64,000 bases of DNA, from contig NZ_JAEACT010000002.1 of NCBI RefSeq assembly GCF_021432385.1, forward strand, positions 62,001 through 126,000, given 5' to 3'. The notes below the pieces were generated by a model, which was not told the DNA's origin, made no database searches, and saw only the letters and a list, made by a program, of their open reading frames with translations. Position numbers and translations under genes: made by a program. Shown one piece after another: positions 7,534 through 16,036 of this stretch; within the stretch, counting starts at the first letter, position 1, and every line of letters starts with the position of its first letter. The DNA comes from Clostridium hydrogenum (GTDB lineage: Bacteria; Bacillota; Clostridia; Clostridiales; Clostridiaceae).

Positions 7534-8709
7534 ATGGCATGCAAATTTTATTTAATTAAACGAAAAAATCTTCTAGCAGAGTTTGGTCATCCTTGGGTAT
7601 TTTCATCTGACATAGAAGGTTACTATGGAACCTATGAAAACGGAGACATTGTTGAAGTTTATACACATAACAATAAATTTTTAGGTAAGGGATACATAAA
7701 TGATGTCTCTAAAATAACAATTAGACTTCTCACAAGAAATATCGATGAAGAAATAAATGAAGAATTCTTTAGAAAAAAATTAAGAGCTGCATGGGAATAC
7801 AGGAAAAAAGTTATAGATACTTCAAGCTGTAGATTTGTATTTGGTGAAGCAGACTTTTTACCTGGTCTTATAATTGATAAATTTGAAGACTATTATGTAA
7901 TTCAATCTCTTGCTCTTGGCATTGACAAATACAAAGACATCATCGTTAAAATTTTAAAAGATGAATACGGTGCAAAGGGAATTTACGAAAGAAGCGACGC
8001 CGCTGTAAGGGAAAAAGAAGGCTTAGAGCAAACAAAAGGCTTCTTAAGTGAACCTTTTGATACAATGGTACAAATAACTGAAAATGGCGTTAAATATTAC
8101 GTTGATATTGCAGAAGGTCAAAAAACAGGTTTCTTCCTTGACCAAAAGGAAAATAGAAAATCAATACATAAAATCTGCAAAGACAGCACTGTTCTAGATT
8201 GCTTTACACATACAGGTTCTTTTGCACTTAATGCTGGAATTGCTGGTGCAAAAAGCGTTCTTGGTGTGGATATATCACAGCATGCAGTTGATTTTTGCAG
8301 AAAAAATGCAGAACTTAACAATTTATCAGATATAGTAAAATTTGAATGTCATAATGCCTTTGACGTTTTAAGAGAATGGTCTGACGAAGGTAAAACTTTT
8401 GATGTTGTAATACTAGATCCCCCTGCCTTTACAAAGTCAAGAACTACTATAAAAAGTGCTGCTAAAGGCTACAAGGAAATCAACCTTAGAGGAATGAAAC
8501 TTGTTAAACCAGGCGGATTTTTAGTTACCTGCTCATGTTCACATTTTATGAATCCTGAATTATTTAAAGATGCAATAGCTTCAGCTGCTTTTGATGCTGG
8601 AAGAACTTTAAGACAGGTTGAATTTAGAACCCAGGCACCAGATCATCCAATACTTTGGACGGATGATGAATCCTACTACTTGAAATTTTATATATTCCAA
8701 GTTATTTAA
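7534..8709 (+). CDS. Class I rRNA (cytosine-C5-)methyltransferase, RlmI family
   Basis: 391 residues from ATG at 7534, chosen because GGAGG lies 9 bases upstream. An in-frame TTG at 7519 overlaps that site and is rejected. The N-terminal ~75 residues form a PUA RNA-binding domain (LLAEFGHPWVFSSDI ... GDIVEVYTHNNKFLGKGYIN). The Rossmann-type SAM domain follows with motif I VLDCFTHTGSFALNA, motif II GVDISQHAVDF and motif IV VVILDPPAFTKS. The TCSCSH segment carries the catalytic cysteine region of the RlmI/RlmK group, which methylates cytosine in 23S rRNA. It stands alone, with its promoter inside or next to the AGAGTAC repeat upstream. Confidence 0.92.
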   Translation: MACKFYLIKRKNLLAEFGHPWVFSSDIEGYYGTYENGDIVEVYTHNNKFLGKGYINDVSKITIRLLTRNIDEEINEEFFRKKLRAAWEYRKKVIDTSSCRFVFGEADFLPGLIIDKFEDYYVIQSLALGIDKYKDIIVKILKDEYGAKGIYERSDAAVREKEGLEQTKGFLSEPFDTMVQITENGVKYYVDIAEGQKTGFFLDQKENRKSIHKICKDSTVLDCFTHTGSFALNAGIAGAKSVLGVDISQHAVDFCRKNAELNNLSDIVKFECHNAFDVLREWSDEGKTFDVVILDPPAFTKSRTTIKSAAKGYKEINLRGMKLVKPGGFLVTCSCSHFMNPELFKDAIASAAFDAGRTLRQVEFRTQAPDHPILWTDDESYYLKFYIFQVI

Positions 8710-8737
8710 CTACTTAATTAGTTCATAACCTAAAATT

Positions 8738-9052
8738 AATACGAACAAAGGTGTAGTGCAAAACAAAATAATAAGTGGGAGCTCTGCATAAAAATGATGT
8801 GATTAATAGCATCTTGAAACCTTAAATAAAATTAATAAATCTAAGAGACTAAATCGCAAAATTCTAAGAAATTTCAATAACTCGCAAGAGGCAGCTCAAA
8901 CAATTGAAATTTCTAAGACTTTTGCGATTTAGTCCCTAAGATTTATAAAATTTTATTTAAATGTTTCTTCAACGCCATTACTCACATCATTTTTTTATTG
9001 CAGAGCTCTCACTTATTATTTAAGTTTTTGTACTACACCCTTGTTTTGGTAA
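8738..9052. repeat. Long inverted repeat LIR-1
   Basis: Imperfect palindrome of about 315 bp. The outer ends GGTGTAGTGCAAAA and TTTTTGTACTACACC pair, then GGGAGCTCTGCA with TGCAGAGCTCTC. The apex reads, on the minus strand, TTTCAATTGTTTGAGC, a short loop, GCGAGTTATTGAAA. No gene; it may also terminate the methyltransferase transcript. Confidence 0.88.
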
Positions 9053-9129
9053 GTTTTTACTATCTATTTAAACTAGCTAAACTATCAAAAGTTAATAACG
9101 CTAAATTTTGTAATACGAACTTATTTAAA

Positions 9130-9346
9130 CATTGGAAATAAAGGTGTGGTACAAGTATCAAAATAACAAGGGACAGGTGCATTAAAAAAAATGATGCGGT
9201 ATACGAGTGTCGAAGAAATATTTTAAATAAAATTTGCCACTTAGGTTTATTAATTTTATTTAAGATTTCGAGATACTCGTATACCACATTATTTTAATGT
9301 GCTTGTCCCTTGTTATTCGGTTTTGCACTACACCAAAATTCCATAA
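9130..9346. repeat. Long inverted repeat LIR-2, apex deleted
   Basis: The arms GGGACAGGTGCATTAAAA and TTTTAATGTGCTTGTCCC pair, as do TATACGAGTGTCG and GAGATACTCGTATA. The conserved apex is missing: the sequence jumps from TTTTAAATAAAATTTG to CCACTTAGG. Short open frames read across it are spurious. Confidence 0.8.
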
Positions 9347-9410
9347 GCACTAAAATTTTTACCTAAAACCACTGTGAATGCTCTTACTTCACATTAATTT
9401 AGATTACATA

Positions 9411-10121
9411 TTATTTAGCTACTATTTCTCCATCCAGAAATTCTGGTACAACCTTTATAGTGTCTTTTTGACAGCAATACTCAAAGTCATCTTCCAAACC
9501 TAATTCAACAATTCTCTTATAGTGCTTTGCTAATTTTGTAAACTCTTTAATATCCTTATTGTTTTCATATACATAATTAGCTGTAATTGCAACATCAGAT
9601 AGTTCTGCATCTGTCTTTTCCTTTAAGCAATTTATTATATATCCACTGCAAATAAAATCATCAATAGAAAACTCGCCATATGTTCCTGCATTTACTATGA
9701 CTACATCCTTCTTTAATTCAATAAGCCTTTCTGCCACTGCTCTAGCATTTAATACTGAACCTATTAATATATGCTTGGCTGTAAGACTGCCTCTAATCGC
9801 TTTTGTGCCATTCGTAGTTGTCATAACTAAGGTTTTACCTTGAACTATTTCTGTTTTGTATTCAAGTGGTGAATTTGAAAAATCAAAGCCATTAATTTTA
9901 AGCCCTTTTCTCTCCCCACCAAGTATTACATCTTCTTTAACCTTTTTAGCCGTTTCCAGAGCTTCTTCTATAGTAAGGACAGGAATAACCCTTGTACATC
10001 CATTATTAATTGCAGTAGTTATTACAGAAGTAGCACGAAGCATATCAATTACTACAGCTGACTTTCCAATCATTTTATCTTTTTTAATATCATCAGCAGA
10101 AATTATTAAATCAATTTTCAT
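9411..10121 (-). CDS. comB: 2-phosphosulfolactate phosphatase, ComB family
   Basis: 236 residues from ATG at 10121 (GAGGTGAGG directly upstream); an upstream in-frame start at 10142 has no ribosome site. Family marks are the N-terminal KSAVVIDMLRATSVITTAINNG, GERKGLKINGFDFSNSPLEY and the TTTNGTKAI block, followed by NAGTYGEFSIDDFICSGYII. The enzyme removes phosphate from 2-phosphosulfolactate in coenzyme M-type sulfonate synthesis. The family is also common in clostridia that lack coenzyme M, where its true substrate is not settled. The gene is isolated between repeats, so no pathway context is available. Confidence 0.88.
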   Translation of the reverse strand: MKIDLIISADDIKKDKMIGKSAVVIDMLRATSVITTAINNGCTRVIPVLTIEEALETAKKVKEDVILGGERKGLKINGFDFSNSPLEYKTEIVQGKTLVMTTTNGTKAIRGSLTAKHILIGSVLNARAVAERLIELKKDVVIVNAGTYGEFSIDDFICSGYIINCLKEKTDAELSDVAITANYVYENNKDIKEFTKLAKHYKRIVELGLEDDFEYCCQKDTIKVVPEFLDGEIVAK

Positions 10122-10194
10122 TTTCCTCACCTCTAATAACATTTTACCATAATAATAAAACTATCTGTCTCCCTAAAAAATATTGCTTCCGCAC

Positions 10195-10345
10195 CACCCC
10201 AAAATTCCGTAGGCACAATGCTATTTTTAATTAATTCATTTTTTTGAAGTGGAACATTAGAAATTAGTTATAAATGCTCAAGAATCTTAATGGACCTACA
10301 TCCAAACCTCTGGTATGGGTTCTTTCCTTATACCATGGTATAAGG
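10195..10345 (-). repeat. Repeat block R3, copy 1 (inverted relative to the others)
   Basis: Read on the minus strand it matches 21655-21805 and 30050-30200: a purine-rich GGAAAGAACCCATACCAGAG start, an AAGATTCTTGA segment, a TTTCTAATG or CTAGTGATCC region and a closing GTGCCTACGGAATTTT. This copy is the most diverged. It borders the LIR that carries the IS110 element. Confidence 0.65.
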
Positions 10346-10440
10346 CGAAGTAAATATATTGCAGGATGATTTAAATAAAATTTTATAAATCTTAGGTAAA
10401 AAACTTTAAAAGCCTTAGATGTTTCAATTGTCTTGTACTA

Positions 10441-10640
10441 TAAGTGTAGATACTTAATCTCATTTGATTAAGTAATCTGCACTTATTTTTATTATAATAA
10501 GAAATGGGCTGATGATTCAATTTGTTGGAATTTTACTTCCGTAGCTCAAACTATCACCCATTGCTTATTATGGATATTCGATTAAGCAGGTTGGAACTAT
10601 AATTAGCTTCCGCGTAACGAACAAAAATGAGTAGTAATAA
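10441..10640 (+). ncRNA. Candidate IS110 bridge RNA (seekRNA)
   Basis: A 5' hairpin sits at 10442-10484 (AAGTGTAGAT... with ...ATCTGCACTT). A second stem is AATGGG-TGAT (10503-10513) with ATCA-CCCATT (10553-10562), and it encloses an internal loop capped by GGAA/TTCC (10527-10530/10537-10540). The 5' side of this loop has TTCAATT (10516-10522), identical to the target left of the insertion (10423-10429). The 3' side has GCTCAAAC (10544-10551), the exact complement of GTTTGAGC at the right junction (12007-12014). A third loop (10577-10621) contains AGCAGGTT (10585-10592), identical to the element's right end (12002-12009). This is the architecture of target- and donor-binding loops. Position, fold and guide matches are seen; function is inferred from IS621-type elements. 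Confidence 0.72.
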
Positions 10641-10677
10641 GTGGATGGACAAAATTTTTAACAAAGGAGTTGATATT

Positions 10678-11885
10678 ATGATTAGCATTGGGATAGATAT
10701 TTCAAAAGGCAAAAGTACAGTTTGTATTCGTAAATTACACGGTGAAATTGTGGAGAAACCTTTTGAAGTTAAACACACTTTAGAAGATCTAGGAAAATTA
10801 GCTGACAAAATTATAAGTTTTGATGAAGAAAGTAAGGTAGTTTTAGAAGCAACAGGACACTATCATATTCCAGTATTGTCGTATCTACAAGAAAGGGGTA
10901 TTTTTGTTTGCGTTGTTAACCCTATGCTTATGAAAAAATATGCAAGTATATCTCTTAGAAAAGGTAAAACAGATAAATTAGACTCTAAAAAAATATCAAA
11001 GTTTGGATTGGATAATTGGTATGAACTAACCAATTATAAAGTAGAAGAAGATATATATTATGAACTCAAAACTCTTTCAAGACAATATTTTCAATTTATG
11101 TCCTTAAGGATAAAACTTAAAGTAATGCTTTCAAATCTTTTAGACAAAACTATGCCAGGTATTGCAGGACTCTTAGCTTCAAACTCAACTAGTTTTGCAA
11201 AAGATAAGTTATCAGACTTTGTACAAAAGTATTGGCATTATGACAATATTGTTAAGTTAAGTTAAGTGAAAATAAGTTTACTGAAAGCTATAAAAAATGG
11301 TCAAAAAAAGAAGGATACCAATTTAGTGAGAATAAAGCTCATGATATATATATTCTCGCTAAAAATAGTATCCCAACTATGCCTTCTAAGATGTCAAGCA
11401 CAAAAATGATCACCTCAGAGACTATCAAAGGAATCCATTCCATTGGAATATCCTTGAATCTAATATTATCACGAATGAAGGAACTTGCCAAGTTATTGCC
11501 AGAATACGATGTTGTTTTGAACATGAATGGTGTAGGAGAAAAATTAGCACCAAGAATTATTGCAGAAGTAGGTGACGTAAGAAAGTATTACAGTTCAAAA
11601 GCTCTTGTGGCTTATTCAGGAATAGATGCTCCTCCTTATCAATCTGGAAATTTTAACGGTAACGATCGAAAAATATCCAAGCGAGGATCTCGATATCTGA
11701 GAAAAACAGGTTATGAGATAATGAAAAGCATAAAATGCAGAGTTCCTACTAAAGACACAGCAGTATATGACTATATAATAAAAAAAGAATCAGAAGGTAA
11801 AGCAAAGAAACAAGCTAAAATAGCAGGACTAAATAAATTTTTGAGGATATATTATGCTAGGGTTTCAGAAGTTTTAAAAAACTAA
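10678..11885 (+). pseudogene. IS110-family transposase (DEDD recombinase), frameshifted
   Basis: Start ATG at 10678 with AAAGGAG 8 bases upstream. The N-terminal RuvC-like DEDD domain shows D in IGIDISKGKS, E in VVLEATGHYH and D residues in GKTDKLDSKK. The C-terminal part has the Tnp_20 helix-hairpin region MNGVGEKLAPRIIAEVGDV and AYSGIDAPPYQSG with the serine expected of IS110 enzymes. Between them the frame breaks at 11251-11265, where GTTAA occurs three times in a row and gives VKLS followed by TAA. Removing one 5-bp unit restores a continuous reading (NIVKLSENKFTESYKK ... PSKMSS) of roughly 400 residues, the normal family length. Confidence 0.88.
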
Positions 11886-11892
11886 AAAATAT

Positions 11893-11952
11893 AAAAATAG
11901 GGCACTTTAAAAAATCTTCTATAAGAAGGTTTTATTAAAGTTACCCTATTTT
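11893..11952 (+). terminator. Terminator hairpin at the 3' end of the IS110 transposase
   Basis: Nested stem: AAAAATAGGGCACTTTAA (11893-11910) pairs with TTAAAGTTACCCTATTTT (11935-11952), and an inner CTTCT/AGAAG stem closes it; T-rich sequence follows. A second AT-only palindrome lies at 11953-11986. Confidence 0.75.
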
Positions 11953-12111
11953 CTTAAAAAAATTTTTAAAATTTTTTTAAGAAAAACACTTGACTTTACT
12001 TAGCAGGTTTGAGCGTTTTTTTGCGAGTTATTGAAACTTCTTAGGCTTTTAAAATTTTTCAACTTAGATTTATTAATTTTATTTAATATCCTGGGCTACA
12101 CTTACTTCGCA

Positions 12112-13050
12112 CTAGTTTTTCATTTCTTTCCATACTAAAAATGCGGTTGTAAAGACTGTTGCTTCTTTAAAGTTTCTTATATCGAAACCTGTCTCTTTTT
12201 TTATTTTATCTAGCCTATATATTAAAGTATTTCTATGTATATAAAGTTTTCTTGCTGCATCACTTATATTTAAACCATTTTTCATGAATTCATCGATTGT
12301 ATTTATAACTTCCCCATCAAATTGGTTAAACTTATCTTTAAATTTGTTTAACAATTCTTGTTTTAATTTGGGTTCAATATTATAAACAATCTTTTCAAAC
12401 AGCAGCTTAGTACAGTCAAAAATTCCATCTTTTAATCCAAATTTCTTACCGAGCATTAGACATTCCCTGGCATCTTCATATGCTTCTTTTAACTCGTATT
12501 GGTCCTTTATATCCTTGCTGTAACTTATTCTGCATTCACAAAACAAATTAGACATTATAGCTTCTCTTATACTTACGGCATGTTCATTCACATCATCAAA
12601 ATAACCTATAACTACTATATTATCTTTATAAACTACACTTACAATATTTTCATCACTATACATTTGCTGTATCACGTTTATACCATCATACTTACTACCA
12701 GTTATATTTAAAAGTAATAATTTTGACCCATTGCACAAGAAAGATAACTCGCTATCTCCATCTATTTCCTTTGACTCCAACAAATTAACTATTGATTGTT
12801 CTTTAACCGAATATATCTCCCTGTATTTATTTTCTATGGTGTATTTTAATAATTTTATACACGCTTCATCCTTTTGGGATATTGATACAATATTTTTATT
12901 GTTACCTAAGTATATTGGGAAATAAATTTTTTCCGAATCCTCTACATAAGAATCACTAGCATATAATGTATCTCCATCCTCACCTGTAAGCTTAAATATT
13001 ATTCCCGAAGTTGAACCTAATTCCTGCAGAAAATCCTTGAAATTATACAT
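12112..13050 (-). CDS. PucR/CdaR-type helix-turn-helix regulator
   Basis: 312 residues. The C-terminal 60 form the PucR-type helix-turn-helix: MKNGLNISDAARKLYIHRNTLIYRLDKIKKETGFDIRNF. The middle (about 130-230) resembles the degenerate GGDEF-like CdaR domain (YDGINVIQQMYSDENIVSVVYKDNIVVIGYF). The short N-terminal ~120 residues may sense a ligand. Such regulators control uptake or catabolism of sugar acids, purines or similar substrates. It lies downstream of an MsmX/UgpC-type ATPase gene on the same strand with a 199-base gap containing a dyad, so it may regulate sugar uptake; that is inference. Its stop codon directly abuts the right end of the split LIR. Confidence 0.82.
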   Translation of the reverse strand: MYNFKDFLQELGSTSGIIFKLTGEDGDTLYASDSYVEDSEKIYFPIYLGNNKNIVSISQKDEACIKLLKYTIENKYREIYSVKEQSIVNLLESKEIDGDSELSFLCNGSKLLLLNITGSKYDGINVIQQMYSDENIVSVVYKDNIVVIGYFDDVNEHAVSIREAIMSNLFCECRISYSKDIKDQYELKEAYEDARECLMLGKKFGLKDGIFDCTKLLFEKIVYNIEPKLKQELLNKFKDKFNQFDGEVINTIDEFMKNGLNISDAARKLYIHRNTLIYRLDKIKKETGFDIRNFKEATVFTTAFLVWKEMKN

Positions 13051-13144
13051 ATTTATTCCCTCCCATTATGGATATATGTTTTATGAAAATTAAAATTTCA
13101 TTTGTATAAAATTATGTTTTAATATATTATATACAAATATTTTT

Positions 13145-13192
13145 AAATGCACAACATACGATAATTATAGATAAACCGTACATTGTGCATTT
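13145..13192. promoter_or_regulatory. Dyad AAATGCACAA ... TTGTGCATTT between regulator and sugar ATPase genes
   Basis: Perfect 10-bp inverted repeat with a 28-base spacer, in the gap upstream of the PucR-type gene and downstream of the ATPase gene. It could be a weak terminator or an operator; the wide spacer and lack of a T run favour a protein site. Confidence 0.4.
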
Positions 13193-13249
13193 TAGATGAT
13201 TTATATTATAATGGTAAAATGTGTTACATATTAATTAAACTTAAATCTA

Positions 13250-14359
13250 TTATACTATTGTTTGTTCGCTTTCTTTATCAAATACATGGATTTTGCTTGT
13301 ATCCATTCCTATTTTGATAGTATCTCCAGTTTTAGCCTTTGAAGTACCTGCAACTCTAGCTGTAATATTTGATTTTCCTTTTACTAAATATATATAAGTT
13401 TCTGATCCCATAAGCTCTGTTACTTCTACTTTTGCTTCAACTATAGCATCATTATGCTTTTCAAGGAATTCAGGATCATCATCTATGTTTTCTGGTCTTA
13501 TACCCATAATAACATCTTTTCCAACATATCCACCCTTTTTAACTATTGCTGCTCTATCTTCTGGAAGAGGTATTACATCGCCTTCTACGTTTAATACTAC
13601 TTTTCCATCTTGTTCAGATACTTTTGCTTCTATAAAGTTCATTTGTGGACTTCCAATAAATCCTGCTACGAATATATTTATTGGATGTTCATAAATATTT
13701 TGTGGAGTATCAACTTGTTGAATTATACCATCTTTCATAACAACAAGTTTTGTTCCTAAAGTCATAGCCTCTGTCTGGTCATGTGTAACATATATGAATG
13801 TAGTTTGTAATTTCTTGTGAAGTTTTGCTATTTCAGTTCTCATTTGAACTCTTAATTTAGCATCAAGGTTTGATAATGGTTCATCAAGTAAGAATACTTT
13901 AGGATTTCTTACTATAGCTCTTCCCATCGCAACTCTTTGTCTTTGACCACCTGAAAGAGCCTTTGGTTTTCTATCAAGTAAATGATCTATATCAAGTATT
14001 TTTGCTGCTTCTTTAACTTTTTTCTCAATTTCATCTTTTGGAACTTTTCTAAGTTTAAGTCCAAAAGCCATGTTATCATAAACAGTCATGTGTGGATATA
14101 ATGCATAGTTCTGGAAAACCATTGCTATATCTCTATCTTTTGGCGAAACATCGTTAACTAGCTTATCTCCTATGTATAGTTCACCTTGAGATATTTCTTC
14201 AAGTCCAGCAATCATTCTAAGTGTTGTTGACTTACCACATCCAGAAGGTCCTACGAATACTACGAATTGTTTATCTTCTATTTCAAGGTTAAAGTCTTTA
14301 ACAGCTGTAACATTTCCTTCGTAAACTTTATAAATATGTTTTAATGATAAATTTGACAT
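13250..14359 (-). CDS. Sugar ABC transporter ATP-binding protein, MsmX/UgpC family
   Basis: 369 residues from ATG at 14359; a TTG two codons upstream lies too near the GGGGGG ribosome site. Walker [10 protein letters not shown] near residue 37, Q-loop [16 protein letters not shown], signature [17 protein letters not shown], Walker [17 protein letters not shown] and switch His in [10 protein letters not shown] are all intact. After about residue 235 comes the TOBE regulatory domain ([10 protein letters not shown] ... [12 protein letters not shown]). Proteins of this type energise several carbohydrate importers and are often encoded apart from the permeases, as here. Cytoplasmic, membrane-associated through the partner permeases. 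Confidence 0.93.
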   Translation of the reverse strand: MSNLSLKHIYKVYEGNVTAVKDFNLEIEDKQFVVFVGPSGCGKSTTLRMIAGLEEISQGELYIGDKLVNDVSPKDRDIAMVFQNYALYPHMTVYDNMAFGLKLRKVPKDEIEKKVKEAAKILDIDHLLDRKPKALSGGQRQRVAMGRAIVRNPKVFLLDEPLSNLDAKLRVQMRTEIAKLHKKLQTTFIYVTHDQTEAMTLGTKLVVMKDGIIQQVDTPQNIYEHPINIFVAGFIGSPQMNFIEAKVSEQDGKVVLNVEGDVIPLPEDRAAIVKKGGYVGKDVIMGIRPENIDDDPEFLEKHNDAIVEAKVEVTELMGSETYIYLVKGKSNITARVAGTSKAKTGDTIKIGMDTSKIHVFDKESEQTIV

Positions 14360-14443
14360 TATCAATTACCCCCCTAAGTTTTTTCTTGTTATCTATATAT
14401 TAGCTTATTGAAAACCTTTTATCTATACATAAATGATACAAAT

Positions 14444-15400
14444 CTATTTTGTGTTATTTGTATAAAAGTACAAACCTTGATGTAAATTGCATGTAAACAT
14501 TTTCTTGTGTATAGAATTTAGTACTTCCCACTTTTTTAAACTCCACAAGGGTCCTATAAGTAAATCCCTTGGTGCATCACCAGTTAGCCTATGTATAACA
14601 ATGCTTTCAGGTAACATTGCTATAGCTTCACATACCAAATCAACATATTGATCTTTTTCCATAAAGTGTAATTTTCCATCCTTGTACAAGTTAACAAGAG
14701 GTGTATTCTCCATTAGGTGAAGCAAATGCAATTTAACTCCTTGAATATCTATTTTAGATATATACCTAATTGTATTAAGCATATCCTCAATATTTTCACC
14801 GGGCAATCCAAATATAACATGTACTACAACATCTATATTTCTTTTTCTCAAATTCCTTACCGCATTTTCAAAAACACTTAGGTCATATCCCCTATTTATT
14901 ACCTTTGCTGTCTTATCACTAACTGTTTGAAGTCCAAGTTCTACCCATACATAAGTCTTCTTACTAAACTCTTCTATCAAATCCAAAACCTCTTTTGAAA
15001 GACAGTCTGGTCTAGTTGCAATAGCTATACCTACTACTCCCTCCTCATTAAGTGCTTCATTGTACTTTTCCCTAAGCACCTCCACTGGAGCATATGTATT
15101 AGTATAAGCCTGAAAATAAGCTATATACTTTCCTTCCTTCCACTTTTTATTCATCATTTCTTTGATATCTTTAAACTGTTTTGCTATTGAGTAATTTCTA
15201 TTACCTGCAAAGTCTCCAGAACCTCTCTCACTGCAAAAAATACATCCACCTTTGCTTATAGTTCCATCTCTATTAGGACAAGAAAATCCAGCATCTAAGG
15301 ATATCTTAAATACTTTTTCTCCAAATTTCTCTCTTAAAAAATAGTTTAAACTCTTGTAGGGTTTGTCTCCCCACATTTTTATATTATCTGCTTTATTCAA
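14444..15400 (-). CDS. Radical SAM protein, TIGR01212/YhcC family
   Basis: 318 residues. The N-terminus MWGDKPYKSLNYFLREKFGEKVFKISLDAGFSCPNRDG is diagnostic of the family. The cluster cysteines are C41, C53 and C56 (CPNRDGTISKGGCIFC), followed by the SAM-binding barrel with VGIAIATRPDCLS, YVWVELGLQT and VVHVIFGLPGE. These proteins bind a 4Fe-4S cluster and SAM; the reaction is not established for the family. The start is TTG at 15400 behind GGGGTGG; the ATG eight codons later is an alternative. It stands alone, between the sugar ATPase gene and a repeat cluster. Confidence 0.88.
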   Translation of the reverse strand: MNKADNIKMWGDKPYKSLNYFLREKFGEKVFKISLDAGFSCPNRDGTISKGGCIFCSERGSGDFAGNRNYSIAKQFKDIKEMMNKKWKEGKYIAYFQAYTNTYAPVEVLREKYNEALNEEGVVGIAIATRPDCLSKEVLDLIEEFSKKTYVWVELGLQTVSDKTAKVINRGYDLSVFENAVRNLRKRNIDVVVHVIFGLPGENIEDMLNTIRYISKIDIQGVKLHLLHLMENTPLVNLYKDGKLHFMEKDQYVDLVCEAIAMLPESIVIHRLTGDAPRDLLIGPLWSLKKWEVLNSIHKKMFTCNLHQGLYFYTNNTK

Positions 15401-15418
15401 ATAACCACCCCTAATTTA

Positions 15419-15510
15419 AGAGTACTGAGTACAGAGTACAAAGTACAGTTAATGTTAATTTTCTGTTGTCTCAGAAAATTTTAAAACTTAATGTGCTATG
15501 GCCCAAATTC
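15419..15510. repeat. AGAGTAC element B, truncated
   Basis: The left end has AGTACTGAGTACAGAGTACAAAG, then the AATTTTCTGTTGTCTCAGAAAATT hairpin and the ACTTAATGTGCTATGGCCC segment. The right-hand tandem CTGTACTCTG is missing. It directly follows the 5' end of the radical SAM gene. Confidence 0.7.
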
Positions 15511-15615
15511 TTAATAATTCGCCTCTTTTTTTAATAGGCTATACCTTATCTTAGTACAATATTAATTATATACAATTCATATAATGTATTCAAATTTATG
15601 CGATTCTACTTTCAA

Positions 15616-15770
15616 ATGTTCCTTAAGCCATGTTAGGCAAAGTAATAGTTTTGAAGAGACAATTTAAATATAATCCAATAAATCTTAGAGGCTAAATCTT
15701 AAAAGCCTTAGATGTTTCAATTGTCTGATCATCCTCTGGCGAGTTATTGAAACTTCTTAGGCTTTTAAGA
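15616..15770. repeat. Long inverted repeat LIR-4, right arm lost
   Basis: Starts ATGTTCCTTAAGCCATG and runs through the apex TTTCAATTGTCTGATC ... GGCGAGTTATTGAAAC, then stops inside the right arm (TTTTAAGATTTTCG). It is a 213-bp-offset direct duplicate of LIR-5. Confidence 0.8.
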
Positions 15771-15828
15771 TTTTCGTTTGGCTACGAACCTACTCTTAAA
15801 TTCCCATTTTCCGGAGGCACGGAGGAAA

Positions 15829-16036
15829 ATGTTCCTTAAGCCATGTTAGGCAAAGTAATAGTTTTGAAGAGACGATTTAAATATAATCCAATAAATCTTA
15901 GAGGCTAAATCTTAAAAGCCTTAGATGTTTCAATTGTCTGAGCTTCTTCTCGCGAGTTATTGAAACTTCTTAGGCTTTTAAGATTTAGCCTCTTAGATTT
16001 ATGGATTATATTTAATGTCTCAAAAAACTATTACTT
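15829..16036. repeat. Long inverted repeat LIR-5, overlapping a stop codon
   Basis: Complete. The left arm has GGCAAAGTAATAGTTTTGA and the right arm ends TCAAAAAACTATTACTTTGCC. The last 6 bases of the right arm are the 3' end of the lipoprotein gene, including its stop. Apex TTTCAATTGTCTGAGC ... GCGAGTTATTGAAAC. Confidence 0.88.

Larger units (their letters stand above)
10434..12010 (+). mobile_element. IS110-family insertion element inserted in a LIR apex
   Basis: About 1577 bp lie between the two halves of the split LIR. It holds a 5' structured non-coding leader, one IS110-type recombinase gene (frameshifted) and a 3' terminator hairpin. There are no terminal inverted repeats and no obvious target duplication, as expected for IS110. 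The exact ends are uncertain by a few bases because of the shared T-rich core. Confidence 0.88.
10360..12112. repeat. Long inverted repeat LIR-3, split at its apex by the IS110 element
   Basis: The left arm 10360-10433 (GCAGGATGATTTAAATAAA ... GTTTCAATTGTCT) and the right arm 12011-12112 (GAGC ... GCGAGTTATTGAAAC ... TTTAATATCCTGGGC) together make one complete LIR. The break falls between TGTCT and GAGC of the invariant apex. Confidence 0.88.

Noticed and set aside
9060..9287. 75-residue open frame on the minus strand
   Set aside because: It lies wholly in LIR-2 DNA and has a near-identical partner at 37414-37599 in LIR-10. The shared peptide arises from repeat sequence, there is no ribosome site, and one end reads into AT-rich spacer.
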